Shown here: positions 37,048 through 44,280 of the stretch, piece by piece
How positions within the stretch are numbered: the first letter of the stretch is position 1
How the letters are laid out: every line of letters begins with the position of its first letter
DNA from: a virus
Direction: 5' to 3' (one strand)
DNA: 64,000 nucleotides
IMG/VR virus record: IMGVR_UViG_3300042868_005134
Location: 1-64,000 of that record
Notes under the pieces: generated by a model
Told to the model about the DNA's origin: nothing
Databases searched by the model: none
Seen by the model: only the letters and a program-made list of their open reading frames with translations
Translations under genes and position numbers: made by a program

Positions 37048-37102
37048 TTTACATATAGTATTTGTGATAGTATAATAAATACATGGACAGCAAAATGCTG
37101 TC
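37048..37102 (+). promoter_or_regulatory. Overlapping sigma70 and late promoters plus 5' hairpin
   Basis: TTTACA (37048-37053), 17 bases, TATAAT (37071-37076) is a sigma70-type promoter. AATAAATA (TAAATA 37076-37081) overlaps its -10 as a late promoter. Five bases on is a hairpin GACAGC/GCTGTC (37086-37091 with 37097-37102, loop AAAAT), at the predicted late start. AGGAGA precedes the ATG at 37133. Confidence 0.55.
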
Positions 37103-37132
37103 ACATACAGACATTACACACAGGAGATTATT

Positions 37133-37420
37133 ATGTCAGATTACACACCAAAGCTACCAGAAGTTAAATTTAACAAGAACGGATACGAGATCCGTACAGA
37201 TATCCTTGCCATGGCAAAAGATATGATTCAATCAGAACACAGTACCAAGTTTCATGGTTGGGAAATGTCAGCTACACGTGATGAGAAGACTGGTCAGATC
37301 GTTACCACAGTTGGTATGCCAGAGTTCCCAGGATTAGACAAAGTATTAGAAACAGCTGAAAAGATGTACAGCTTTGTCAATCAAGGCGTTAGTCAAGTAA
37401 GTAAAGCTACTAAAAAATAA
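37133..37420 (+). CDS. Conserved T4-like phage protein
   Basis: 95 residues, soluble. PKLPEVKFNKNGYEIRTDILAMAKDMIQSEHSTKFHGWEMS and MPEFPGLDKVLETAEKMYSFV are stretches I recognise from T4-like cyanophages and pelagiphages; no function known to me. It has its own dual promoter with a hairpin leader and its own terminator, which indicates strong, possibly constitutive, expression as a single-gene unit. Confidence 0.8.
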   Translation: MSDYTPKLPEVKFNKNGYEIRTDILAMAKDMIQSEHSTKFHGWEMSATRDEKTGQIVTTVGMPEFPGLDKVLETAEKMYSFVNQGVSQVSKATKK

Positions 37421-37461
37421 TTGTATTACGCTCCTAGAGCAAACTATATTATATCATAAAC

Positions 37462-37488
37462 AAAAAGGACCTTCGGGTCCTTTTTTTT
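37462..37488 (+). terminator. Bidirectional intrinsic terminator
   Basis: AAAAAGGACC (37462-37471), loop TTCG, GGTCC then eight T residues (37481-37488). The A-run on the other side gives a T-run on the minus strand too, so it can also end the minus-strand unit stopping at 37491. Confidence 0.92.
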
Positions 37489-37490
37489 GA

Positions 37491-38198
37491 TTAGATTTTT
37501 GTAGAATCTTTGCCTTTATACACTGTCCAGTTCAAACTTTCCACAGGAATACTAAGCCCTGGCTTATTAGCTACACCGGTAGCTGATCCAAGTCTACTCA
37601 CAAACTTAGTCTTGTCGATATATGGTACCATCTCAGGCCAGTGTTTATCAAACCAGTCGGCATCAAAGCCTGAGAGTACTTTTAACTTATGCTTTCTTAC
37701 AAAGTTTTGCATCATCTTGTGCTCGATATGCATTTGTCTCCATAGCCGATGATCTTCACCATACCATTTATAACTAGGGTATTCAATATCAAATCCTCCC
37801 GAGTCATGCCACATGTTAAAACTCATTTCAACATTACGTAGGGACATGATGACGTCAACTTCTGGTAAGTTTTCAGCAATCCAATCTAGTTGATAAGAAA
37901 ACCAGTGGCACTGTACAAATCTAATCTGATGTTGATCGTTGGTGTCGTAGGCTCTATCAATTTCTCCAAAGATTGCTTCTTTGTTAGGATACGTACTAAG
38001 TGCATCAAACTGTTCACCAATTTCATTATACGGGCCAGCAAACACTAGTCCTGTATGATGAGCTAGACTTCCTTTTGCGTTATTAACACGCCAAGGCTTT
38101 GCTCCTGACGGGTCAACGAGATTAGTAGCTGCAGACAAGTAGTATGCGGGCCACCCCCAACAGCTACCTGCAACTCCTGATATAAAAACATATTTCAT
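37491..38198 (-). CDS. Sulfotransferase-like or P-loop-like conserved phage protein
   Basis: 235 residues. MKYVFISGVAGSCWGWPAYYL looks like a degenerate phosphate-binding loop of the sulfotransferase type, and VDVIMSLRNVEMSFNMWHDSG corresponds to the R-x(n)-S phosphosulfate region (LRNV...S). I recall similar cyanophage proteins with no assigned function. It overlaps the TctC-like gene by ATGA. Proposed role: modifying a sugar or protein, in line with the nearby glycosyltransferase; low certainty. Confidence 0.5.
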   Translation of the reverse strand: MKYVFISGVAGSCWGWPAYYLSAATNLVDPSGAKPWRVNNAKGSLAHHTGLVFAGPYNEIGEQFDALSTYPNKEAIFGEIDRAYDTNDQHQIRFVQCHWFSYQLDWIAENLPEVDVIMSLRNVEMSFNMWHDSGGFDIEYPSYKWYGEDHRLWRQMHIEHKMMQNFVRKHKLKVLSGFDADWFDKHWPEMVPYIDKTKFVSRLGSATGVANKPGLSIPVESLNWTVYKGKDSTKI

Positions 38199-39157
38199 TT
38201 GGCAATAGTATCAATCAACGGTTTCCAGTCCTGTGTTTGCTTCTTCATATAAGCGCCGATTACAGCAGGAGTGTTCAAGTTAGAGTTAATTTCAAATTGT
38301 TGTTTTTTAAACAATTCTTTCAGTGCTGGGTTAGCATATGCTTTAGTGAATTCTATATGATACCATTGTAACACATCAGGACTTACATCCTTTTGTAATG
38401 CCAGGGCCCATTCTGAATTAATATCAAATCCGGGTAACACTGAATTCAGTGTGTTAATTTCTGGAAATGCTACAGATTTTTTCTTGCCGGCAATGGCAAT
38501 AATTTTAAGTTTTTTGTCCTTGTATAATTCTGAGACTATACTGATAGGAACAACAGCAAATCGTATATGCCCACCAATTACATCTGTTATTGCGAGAGTA
38601 GGGCCTCTATGATCTATACGTTGTACACCATCGACACCTTGTTTAAATTTAATTCGATTGGCTAACTCTTCATAGATTAGTCTTGCTCCGCCACTGGCAG
38701 CAAACGAAATTTTTTCATTTTTCAACACTTCCACTAATTGTGGCGGTGTTGATACAGGATCAGTTGGTAAGGTTACCACTGCAAATGCCGACTCCGCAAG
38801 ATGTATTGGATATACAAAACTTTCTGTCTTGTATGTTCTGTTTTGTTCTGATGGCACAGCAACACGGTCCATTGCGACGATTCCGTTTATGCTGGCTGCT
38901 AATACACTATGTCCATCAGCTGGTAGTTTGCTAAAATATTCGTTGCCAATGACACCACCAGCGCCTGGCTTATGTATAATATTGAATACCACTCCAGTAT
39001 TCTTGGTAACTTCTTCTGAAGTAATTCTAACCAATACTTCGTTGGCACTGCCCGGCGCAAACGGAACCACTACTTCAACTGGTTTGGTTGGTTGCCACGC
39101 AAAGGCTAAAGCTGGAACCATGACTAATACTACTAGCAATCTCTTAATTGAAACCAT
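38195..39157 (-). CDS. TctC/Bug-family periplasmic substrate-binding protein
   Basis: 320 residues with a signal peptide (ends ALAFA). The mature start WQPTKPVEVVVPFAPGSANEVLVR, then FNIIHKPGAGGVIGNEYFSKLPADGHSVL is the tripartite-tricarboxylate/Bug family signature, and the two lobes continue to the C-terminus at full length. These proteins bind small carboxylates in the periplasm and feed a TctAB transporter, which is absent here. Its presence in a phage is odd: it may alter host uptake or sequester a compound. It is controlled by a sigma70-like promoter (39215-39186) with TAGGAG before the ATG. Confidence 0.88.
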   Translation of the reverse strand: MVSIKRLLVVLVMVPALAFAWQPTKPVEVVVPFAPGSANEVLVRITSEEVTKNTGVVFNIIHKPGAGGVIGNEYFSKLPADGHSVLAASINGIVAMDRVAVPSEQNRTYKTESFVYPIHLAESAFAVVTLPTDPVSTPPQLVEVLKNEKISFAASGGARLIYEELANRIKFKQGVDGVQRIDHRGPTLAITDVIGGHIRFAVVPISIVSELYKDKKLKIIAIAGKKKSVAFPEINTLNSVLPGFDINSEWALALQKDVSPDVLQWYHIEFTKAYANPALKELFKKQQFEINSNLNTPAVIGAYMKKQTQDWKPLIDTIAK

Positions 39158-39185
39158 GTTTGTTAAACTCCTATAAAAACTTTAT

Positions 39186-39215
39186 ATTATATAGCATCAA
39201 GTGCTACTTTATCAA
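39186..39215 (-). promoter_or_regulatory. Sigma70-like promoter of the tctC-like gene
   Basis: TTGATA (39215-39210), 18 bases, TATAAT (39191-39186), minus strand. The leader is of normal length with a TAGGAG ribosome site. Confidence 0.6.
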
Positions 39216-39222
39216 AAATAAA

Positions 39223-39825
39223 TTATATACTAATCCAAAATCCCAATCTATCTCCGCCTGGGCTTGGATACCATGTGGTATTTTCAGGTTGCGGTTGTGT
39301 ATCTTCTTTCCATACTGGATATATTACGTCACTGCTGTGATTACTAAAATCATCATTCCAACGTAGATGTACTTCAATGATTTTACCATCTACATACTCT
39401 ACATTGATCCAGGGTGTTAGTCTCCACAGTTCGCCCAGTACCTTAGGAAAACTGTATTGTTCGTTGATACGTTCCCAACGACTAAATCTATCTAATCTAT
39501 CGCTGTTGCGAAACCCTTCAACTACCAACTTAGGTATACCATAGTGAAAATCCACACTGGTATGGCGACCAGTAAACCATTCTGTCCAAAAGTATCCATC
39601 TGGTACGAGGTCAGTGTCAGCAGGTGTTAGCCATTGTTTTGTGGCACCACGACTCATCATGCGTATGTTGGTTATAGGGCGAACAATATAGTGTGCTGGC
39701 TTAGGCACTGCTACGCCAGCTGGTCCTGCTGAGTATCCTAACTTGCGAGCCAGTATCAGTTTATCATAGATCCAAAGGTAATCTGTAGGGCAGGTAGACC
39801 ATACATCTTTATCATCTATGAACAT
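39223..39825 (-). CDS. Conserved T4-like phage protein
   Basis: 200 residues. TDYLWIYDKLILARKLGYSAGPAGVAVPKPAHYIVRPITNIRMMSRGA is a stretch I recall in cyanophage genomes, with some look of an ATP-grasp or carbohydrate-related fold, and PDGYFWTEWFTGRHTSVDFHYG follows. Function unknown. It lies between a ConA-like fibre gene and the TctC-like gene. No leader element was seen. Confidence 0.6.
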   Translation of the reverse strand: MFIDDKDVWSTCPTDYLWIYDKLILARKLGYSAGPAGVAVPKPAHYIVRPITNIRMMSRGATKQWLTPADTDLVPDGYFWTEWFTGRHTSVDFHYGIPKLVVEGFRNSDRLDRFSRWERINEQYSFPKVLGELWRLTPWINVEYVDGKIIEVHLRWNDDFSNHSSDVIYPVWKEDTQPQPENTTWYPSPGGDRLGFWISI

Positions 39826-39870
39826 TAGAATCCGTTAGTGGCTGTGTACTTCCAGTATCTTGTGCTCTTA

Positions 39871-40842
39871 TCAATACAGTTTAGATGCTGACCAAGTTTC
39901 AGCTAGTGTTATTTCAGCTTGTGTTGACGTAGCTCCACGAATTACTGCTCCATAGAAGTTGCCTGTAAAGAAGAAAGTTGTGCCGTTTCTGGCTCCAATG
40001 TACAATGGCAAGTTGCCAAACATACTGGCAGTACTACCAGTATCGGTACCTACGTAGGCCAAAGCCGGAGCATTATAACCATTCAACCTTGGGATCAAAC
40101 CCAATGTTCTATCAGACTGTGACAAATCATATAAACCTGTTATCACATCGTGTTGAGGATCGTTGTTGGAAAACACTGCGTAAAGTGATGCTGTTCCTCG
40201 AGCTCCTATGGAATGATCTCGCATGTTGTTTTTGGCAGTGATATAAAATGAACCGTTGACGTTGCCAGCACCAAGTTCTATCATTATTCTTGATGTGCCT
40301 GTGCCTGGTGGAATCAGGTGGAATCCTGTAGTGGCCGTGACTTTGTTTGTTCCAGTAAAGTCTAATGAACCGGTGACCATGAAGTCATCAACTCCATCAA
40401 AATGTAGGGCACTGTACGCAGTTCCTGGATAGTTATAATAAGTTGGGCGTTTGGTTGGGTCACTTTGTGTAGCGTGGGCATTATTACCTGACTTGTCGTT
40501 GATTCGAGCCACTGATTGTCCGCTGGCTGTGACCGGAACAGTTCCCGAAACATCTTGGAACAGTGTTGTGATATCGCTTGGATCATACCAAGCACCTTTT
40601 TCACCTGCGGCAAATAGTGATGCAATTCCAGCGGGCTGTGTACTCCATGGACGGCCTTGAACTAGTCCACCTACGTTAGGATTATCTATAACGCTATTGC
40701 CGCTATACTGTGTAGGTAGTTTTGTGATATCGTAATGGTGTCTTTCATTACCATGCCCTGCACGATCTAAACTGGCGTGATCTAGTTTAGCTTTTTGACG
40801 TAGCTCTTTAGTTGCCAATGTTGAAATTCCGTTAGCTGCCAT
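39871..40842 (-). CDS. Tail-fibre-like protein with ConA-like domain
   Basis: 323 residues. WYDPSDITTLFQDVSGTVPVTASGQSVARINDKSGNNAHATQ is a motif common in phage tail proteins, followed by a beta-sandwich (concanavalin A-like) domain to residue 320. The first 60 residues are a basic helical attachment region. It probably displays a sugar-binding head on the virion. A CGATAAATATT late core (40871-40864) lies upstream with AAGGAA before the ATG. Confidence 0.75.
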   Translation of the reverse strand: MAANGISTLATKELRQKAKLDHASLDRAGHGNERHHYDITKLPTQYSGNSVIDNPNVGGLVQGRPWSTQPAGIASLFAAGEKGAWYDPSDITTLFQDVSGTVPVTASGQSVARINDKSGNNAHATQSDPTKRPTYYNYPGTAYSALHFDGVDDFMVTGSLDFTGTNKVTATTGFHLIPPGTGTSRIMIELGAGNVNGSFYITAKNNMRDHSIGARGTASLYAVFSNNDPQHDVITGLYDLSQSDRTLGLIPRLNGYNAPALAYVGTDTGSTASMFGNLPLYIGARNGTTFFFTGNFYGAVIRGATSTQAEITLAETWSASKLY

Positions 40843-40863
40843 ATTAATATATTCCTTAATTAA

Positions 40864-40871
40864 TATTTATC
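40864..40871 (-). promoter_or_regulatory. Candidate late promoter of the ConA-like fibre gene
   Basis: GATAAATA (40871-40864, minus), 21 bases before the ATG, overlapping the end of the glycosyltransferase gene. No hairpin beyond an AT-rich palindrome. Confidence 0.45.
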
Positions 40872-43800
40872 GTTTGACAAAGTGATAATCACCGTCAGGC
40901 CCGTTATTGCTAAACAAACCCTTACAATCAAATCCTATTGTGTCCATATAGGCTATAACAGTGTCTTTTAACGGAGCACCTTTGTTATATTCTACCGATT
41001 GTAGCTCTAGTATAACATGTTTTACAGTTTGCAACACTTGGCTTGCACCTTTTATTACATCCAACTCAGCACCTTGCACATCCATCTTGATTAACTCAGG
41101 CAAGGGAAACTGTTTTAATCTAACCACCGCATCCAGTGTTGCAGTTTTTAAAACTCGTTTGTGCTTTTCATTAAAGTACTGGGGTGCTTCTGGATTGACT
41201 TCGGCATTTTCTTTGTAATAGCTGTTGCCACCAGGATGCCAGTCATTTTGATAAAATTCAACTTCTTTGCCAGTAACATCGCTCAATGCTCCCATAAAGT
41301 ACTTTAAGCCCTGTTCCTTGTATAGGAATTCGCTAGAGTCCATAGCTTCAAACGCTACTGTTTCTGCATTGGGCCATATTCTTCGTGATTCATTAGTCCA
41401 ATGTAACACACATGCTCCTATGTCATAGATCACTCGAGGTTCAAATCCTTGTGCTTTTAATGCAGCCAAATAGTCAACGTGATCTTTTGGTATCAATCTT
41501 TGACTACCTAATTCCCTGAGTCTTGCTTTGATGTCCACTTGTTGGGACTCTGCTGGTGCCACGGCAGGGATGTTGTTGTCCACTGCAAAAGTAAAACTGC
41601 CAGTATGCTGACATTGTATAGTAGTGTCAGCATAAATTTTAAATCCTTTGCCCAGGGCTTTACGACAAAAATCTACATCTTCTGAAACAGTGTGATTGTG
41701 ATCCAATGCACTGTGATATTTAAACTGAGGATACCCAACATCCTTTAACACTTGACTCTTGACTAACACACAGCCAAACCCGCAGCTGGCAATTTCTATT
41801 AATCCATGTCCTTTTATTTTACCATAAGGAATATTGCTGACTCCACCGCGATCATTGTGTTCATACAGCTCTAGTATGTGTTGTCCAGGCTTACGTTGTA
41901 TATACAATCCTGACACCACAGGCTTGTCATGTGCCAATAACTTGACCAATGTGTCGGGAGCAAAGCTGATGTCGCTGTCCACACTGAACAAATAGTCATA
42001 ACCTTTTACTGTCCAGTCAGCGATCAAGTTTCTTACTTGATCAATGTTATAGCCGTAGAAGTATTGAAATGTGGTTTGGTAACCCTCGGGCACTATTAGG
42101 TCGTAGATGCTCTTGTATGTCTCGGGCTCTATGTTCTTGGCTGTGGGTATTGCTATCAATATTCTTTTTTTTTCGGTTGACATTTTTACTATTTCTCTTG
42201 CGTTTTTGTTTTGTTCTTGACCGTTGACTTTGTAGTCATTAAGTGGGTTGACGTCATTGTAGTTGTAAACCACGTCCTGCAGACATTTAACTTTGTCAGC
42301 ATCAGCTACTTCTATCAGTGAATAAAATACTGATCCGTCACCACCTGCTCGGTACCATTGTCCTGCGTCATCTTTAAATTGTATATCTTCGCAACTGTTC
42401 AATAGATGCTTTTTAAATGTTCTTAAATGCGTATACGGCAAGATCCAGTTGAAGTGATGTTGTCTGTATGTCTTGTTCTGTCGAACTGTTTGAGGATAAG
42501 GCTGACTGATCAAAGGAATACTGTCCGCCATACTCCAACAGCTTCCGTAGGTAAACTCTGTTGAGCCATCGTATATACTGTTGTAGTAACTGAACACAGT
42601 GTTGTCATTGACCAATGTGTCATCACCATCTAACAACATTACAATAGCATCGTCATCTAATGGTCTAATGTTTTCTATTTGATTACGAACAGCGCCGCGA
42701 TTTTCCTTGTTGTTTATTAATAAAAATTTGCCTTTAAGTTCTTGTGGCAAATTGCTTAATGCTGTTTTGACCACATCGGCAGAATCGTCAGTGCTGGCAT
42801 CGTTGATCAAATAATGCAGATAGTTGTCGTAATCTTGTGCAGCCACGCTGGCAATACATTTTTCAATATACTTGCTGCAATTATAAAACGGACTGATTAC
42901 TACAATCTGTTGTTCTCTGCCTGCTTTGTAGTTCTCCAACTCAACTGTGTTGTGAAACTTGCGATTGTATATCTTGTGTAGTCTATGATTGATTTTACTC
43001 ACAGCACGATAGTCTTGTTTGCTGAGATAGTGTTCTGACTTTTTATAGAAGTGCTGCTTCCATTGTAGTGCTACACTGTCCCATCCCGCAATATCTTTGA
43101 CAATGTTGCAGTAGTATTGTTTTTGTTGATGTAGGTATGGATTGCGATACGCTTCTATAGTGGTCTTGACAAACTGTTCAACTTGTTGCGGAACGTTTAT
43201 GTCAGGAAACAAACTATTGGGTTCTACAGCATAGTCAATTAGATAGCAGGCACCTGCTAGAGCAATTTCTTCCAGTGCTCCGAAGCGACAAGTTATGATA
43301 GGAGTGTTGTAGCATAGACTCTCCATTGAGGAGATGCCATATGTTTCAGGAAAGGCAGCTGGATACAACATGAAGTTAGCCTGTGCCAGTATATCAGCAA
43401 TTTCCCGTTGGCTAATAACGCCTGTAAACTCTATATCCAACTTGGCCAGTTCTGGATCAGCAGCCATCACTCGCCAATCTTTTTCCTGTTGATCAGGTTC
43501 TGCATTGGTACTGAATCTATAATAGCCGCCTATGACTTTTAATCGAGCTTCGGGTATGTGTCGCTTGACATGCGGCCATATCATCTTGACTAATGGTATC
43601 ATGCCTTTGGTAACACTTGCATTGTAGACAAACAAGTTTTTGTTTTTGGCTGCGATGTCAACTTCGTCGTGATACAGTCTAACACCGTTACGTGTTATAA
43701 ACAGCTTGTTCTTCAATACTTCAAAGTTTCGTCTACGCCCGTGATTGCAGTTGGCAATGTAAGTGGTGTGCCAGTCGCTCAGCGTAAAAATGTCTGTGAT

Positions 43801-44235
43801 GCGATTGTTCACAGTCAGGTCTTCAATCAAGTTGTCACCAAGACAAAATGTATCGTGCATCCAAAGTACTCGCATCTTGGCCTTGCTGAGAATCCTATCA
43901 TAAAGATTCATAGCGGCAAAACGATTGCTTCTATTGTCGTTTAGTTTAGCATAGTCTTTTGGATCAGTAAATGGGATCACAGTTCTTGAACTGATCACTA
44001 TGTCAAATTCATAGTCTTGTGCCAAGGCAGACAGTGGGCAGTAGGTCACTGTGTCGTAAATGCCTGGTTTAGCATGATCCATGTCACAGTTGTTAAAAAC
44101 TGTAACTTCGAATCCAATTTGTGATAGTTCTTTGGCCATCAGGGTGACAGCACTTTCGCTACCGCCTAGGCCTTGTTTGAATACTGTGGTACCATCGTAT
44201 GGGATACCTATAATGTCTATAATAGCAATCTTCAT
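40867..44235 (-). CDS. Four-domain glycosyltransferase-FkbM methyltransferase fusion
   Basis: 1122 residues. Residues 1-410 are a GT-B (GT4-like) enzyme with GLGGSESAVTLMAKEL and PETYGISSMESLCYNTPII. Residues 441-650 are a GT2 domain: VVISPFYNCSKYIEKCIASVAAQDY and LLDGDDTLV. Residues 690-880 are a further GT-A domain: ILIAIPTAKN, DYLFSVDSDISF and EDVDFCRKAL. Residues 925-1122 are an FkbM methyltransferase: VIYDIGACVLHW, AFEAM and LIKMDVQGAELDVI. It probably builds and methylates a glycan, maybe on virion fibres or the host surface. The start is leaderless-looking: TATAAT lies 7 bases before the ATG. Confidence 0.9.
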   Translation of the reverse strand: MKIAIIDIIGIPYDGTTVFKQGLGGSESAVTLMAKELSQIGFEVTVFNNCDMDHAKPGIYDTVTYCPLSALAQDYEFDIVISSRTVIPFTDPKDYAKLNDNRSNRFAAMNLYDRILSKAKMRVLWMHDTFCLGDNLIEDLTVNNRITDIFTLSDWHTTYIANCNHGRRRNFEVLKNKLFITRNGVRLYHDEVDIAAKNKNLFVYNASVTKGMIPLVKMIWPHVKRHIPEARLKVIGGYYRFSTNAEPDQQEKDWRVMAADPELAKLDIEFTGVISQREIADILAQANFMLYPAAFPETYGISSMESLCYNTPIITCRFGALEEIALAGACYLIDYAVEPNSLFPDINVPQQVEQFVKTTIEAYRNPYLHQQKQYYCNIVKDIAGWDSVALQWKQHFYKKSEHYLSKQDYRAVSKINHRLHKIYNRKFHNTVELENYKAGREQQIVVISPFYNCSKYIEKCIASVAAQDYDNYLHYLINDASTDDSADVVKTALSNLPQELKGKFLLINNKENRGAVRNQIENIRPLDDDAIVMLLDGDDTLVNDNTVFSYYNSIYDGSTEFTYGSCWSMADSIPLISQPYPQTVRQNKTYRQHHFNWILPYTHLRTFKKHLLNSCEDIQFKDDAGQWYRAGGDGSVFYSLIEVADADKVKCLQDVVYNYNDVNPLNDYKVNGQEQNKNAREIVKMSTEKKRILIAIPTAKNIEPETYKSIYDLIVPEGYQTTFQYFYGYNIDQVRNLIADWTVKGYDYLFSVDSDISFAPDTLVKLLAHDKPVVSGLYIQRKPGQHILELYEHNDRGGVSNIPYGKIKGHGLIEIASCGFGCVLVKSQVLKDVGYPQFKYHSALDHNHTVSEDVDFCRKALGKGFKIYADTTIQCQHTGSFTFAVDNNIPAVAPAESQQVDIKARLRELGSQRLIPKDHVDYLAALKAQGFEPRVIYDIGACVLHWTNESRRIWPNAETVAFEAMDSSEFLYKEQGLKYFMGALSDVTGKEVEFYQNDWHPGGNSYYKENAEVNPEAPQYFNEKHKRVLKTATLDAVVRLKQFPLPELIKMDVQGAELDVIKGASQVLQTVKHVILELQSVEYNKGAPLKDTVIAYMDTIGFDCKGLFSNNGPDGDYHFVKR

Positions 44236-44242
44236 ACTATTA

Positions 44243-44270
44243 ATTATACATAGATAATCAAAGATGTCAA
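44243..44270 (-). promoter_or_regulatory. Consensus sigma70 promoter giving a leaderless start
   Basis: TTGACA (44270-44265), 16 bases, TATAAT (44248-44243). The ATG follows the -10 by 7 bases, so the transcript should start at or next to the start codon. No Shine-Dalgarno sequence. Confidence 0.65.
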
Positions 44271-44280
44271 CTGATTTGAT

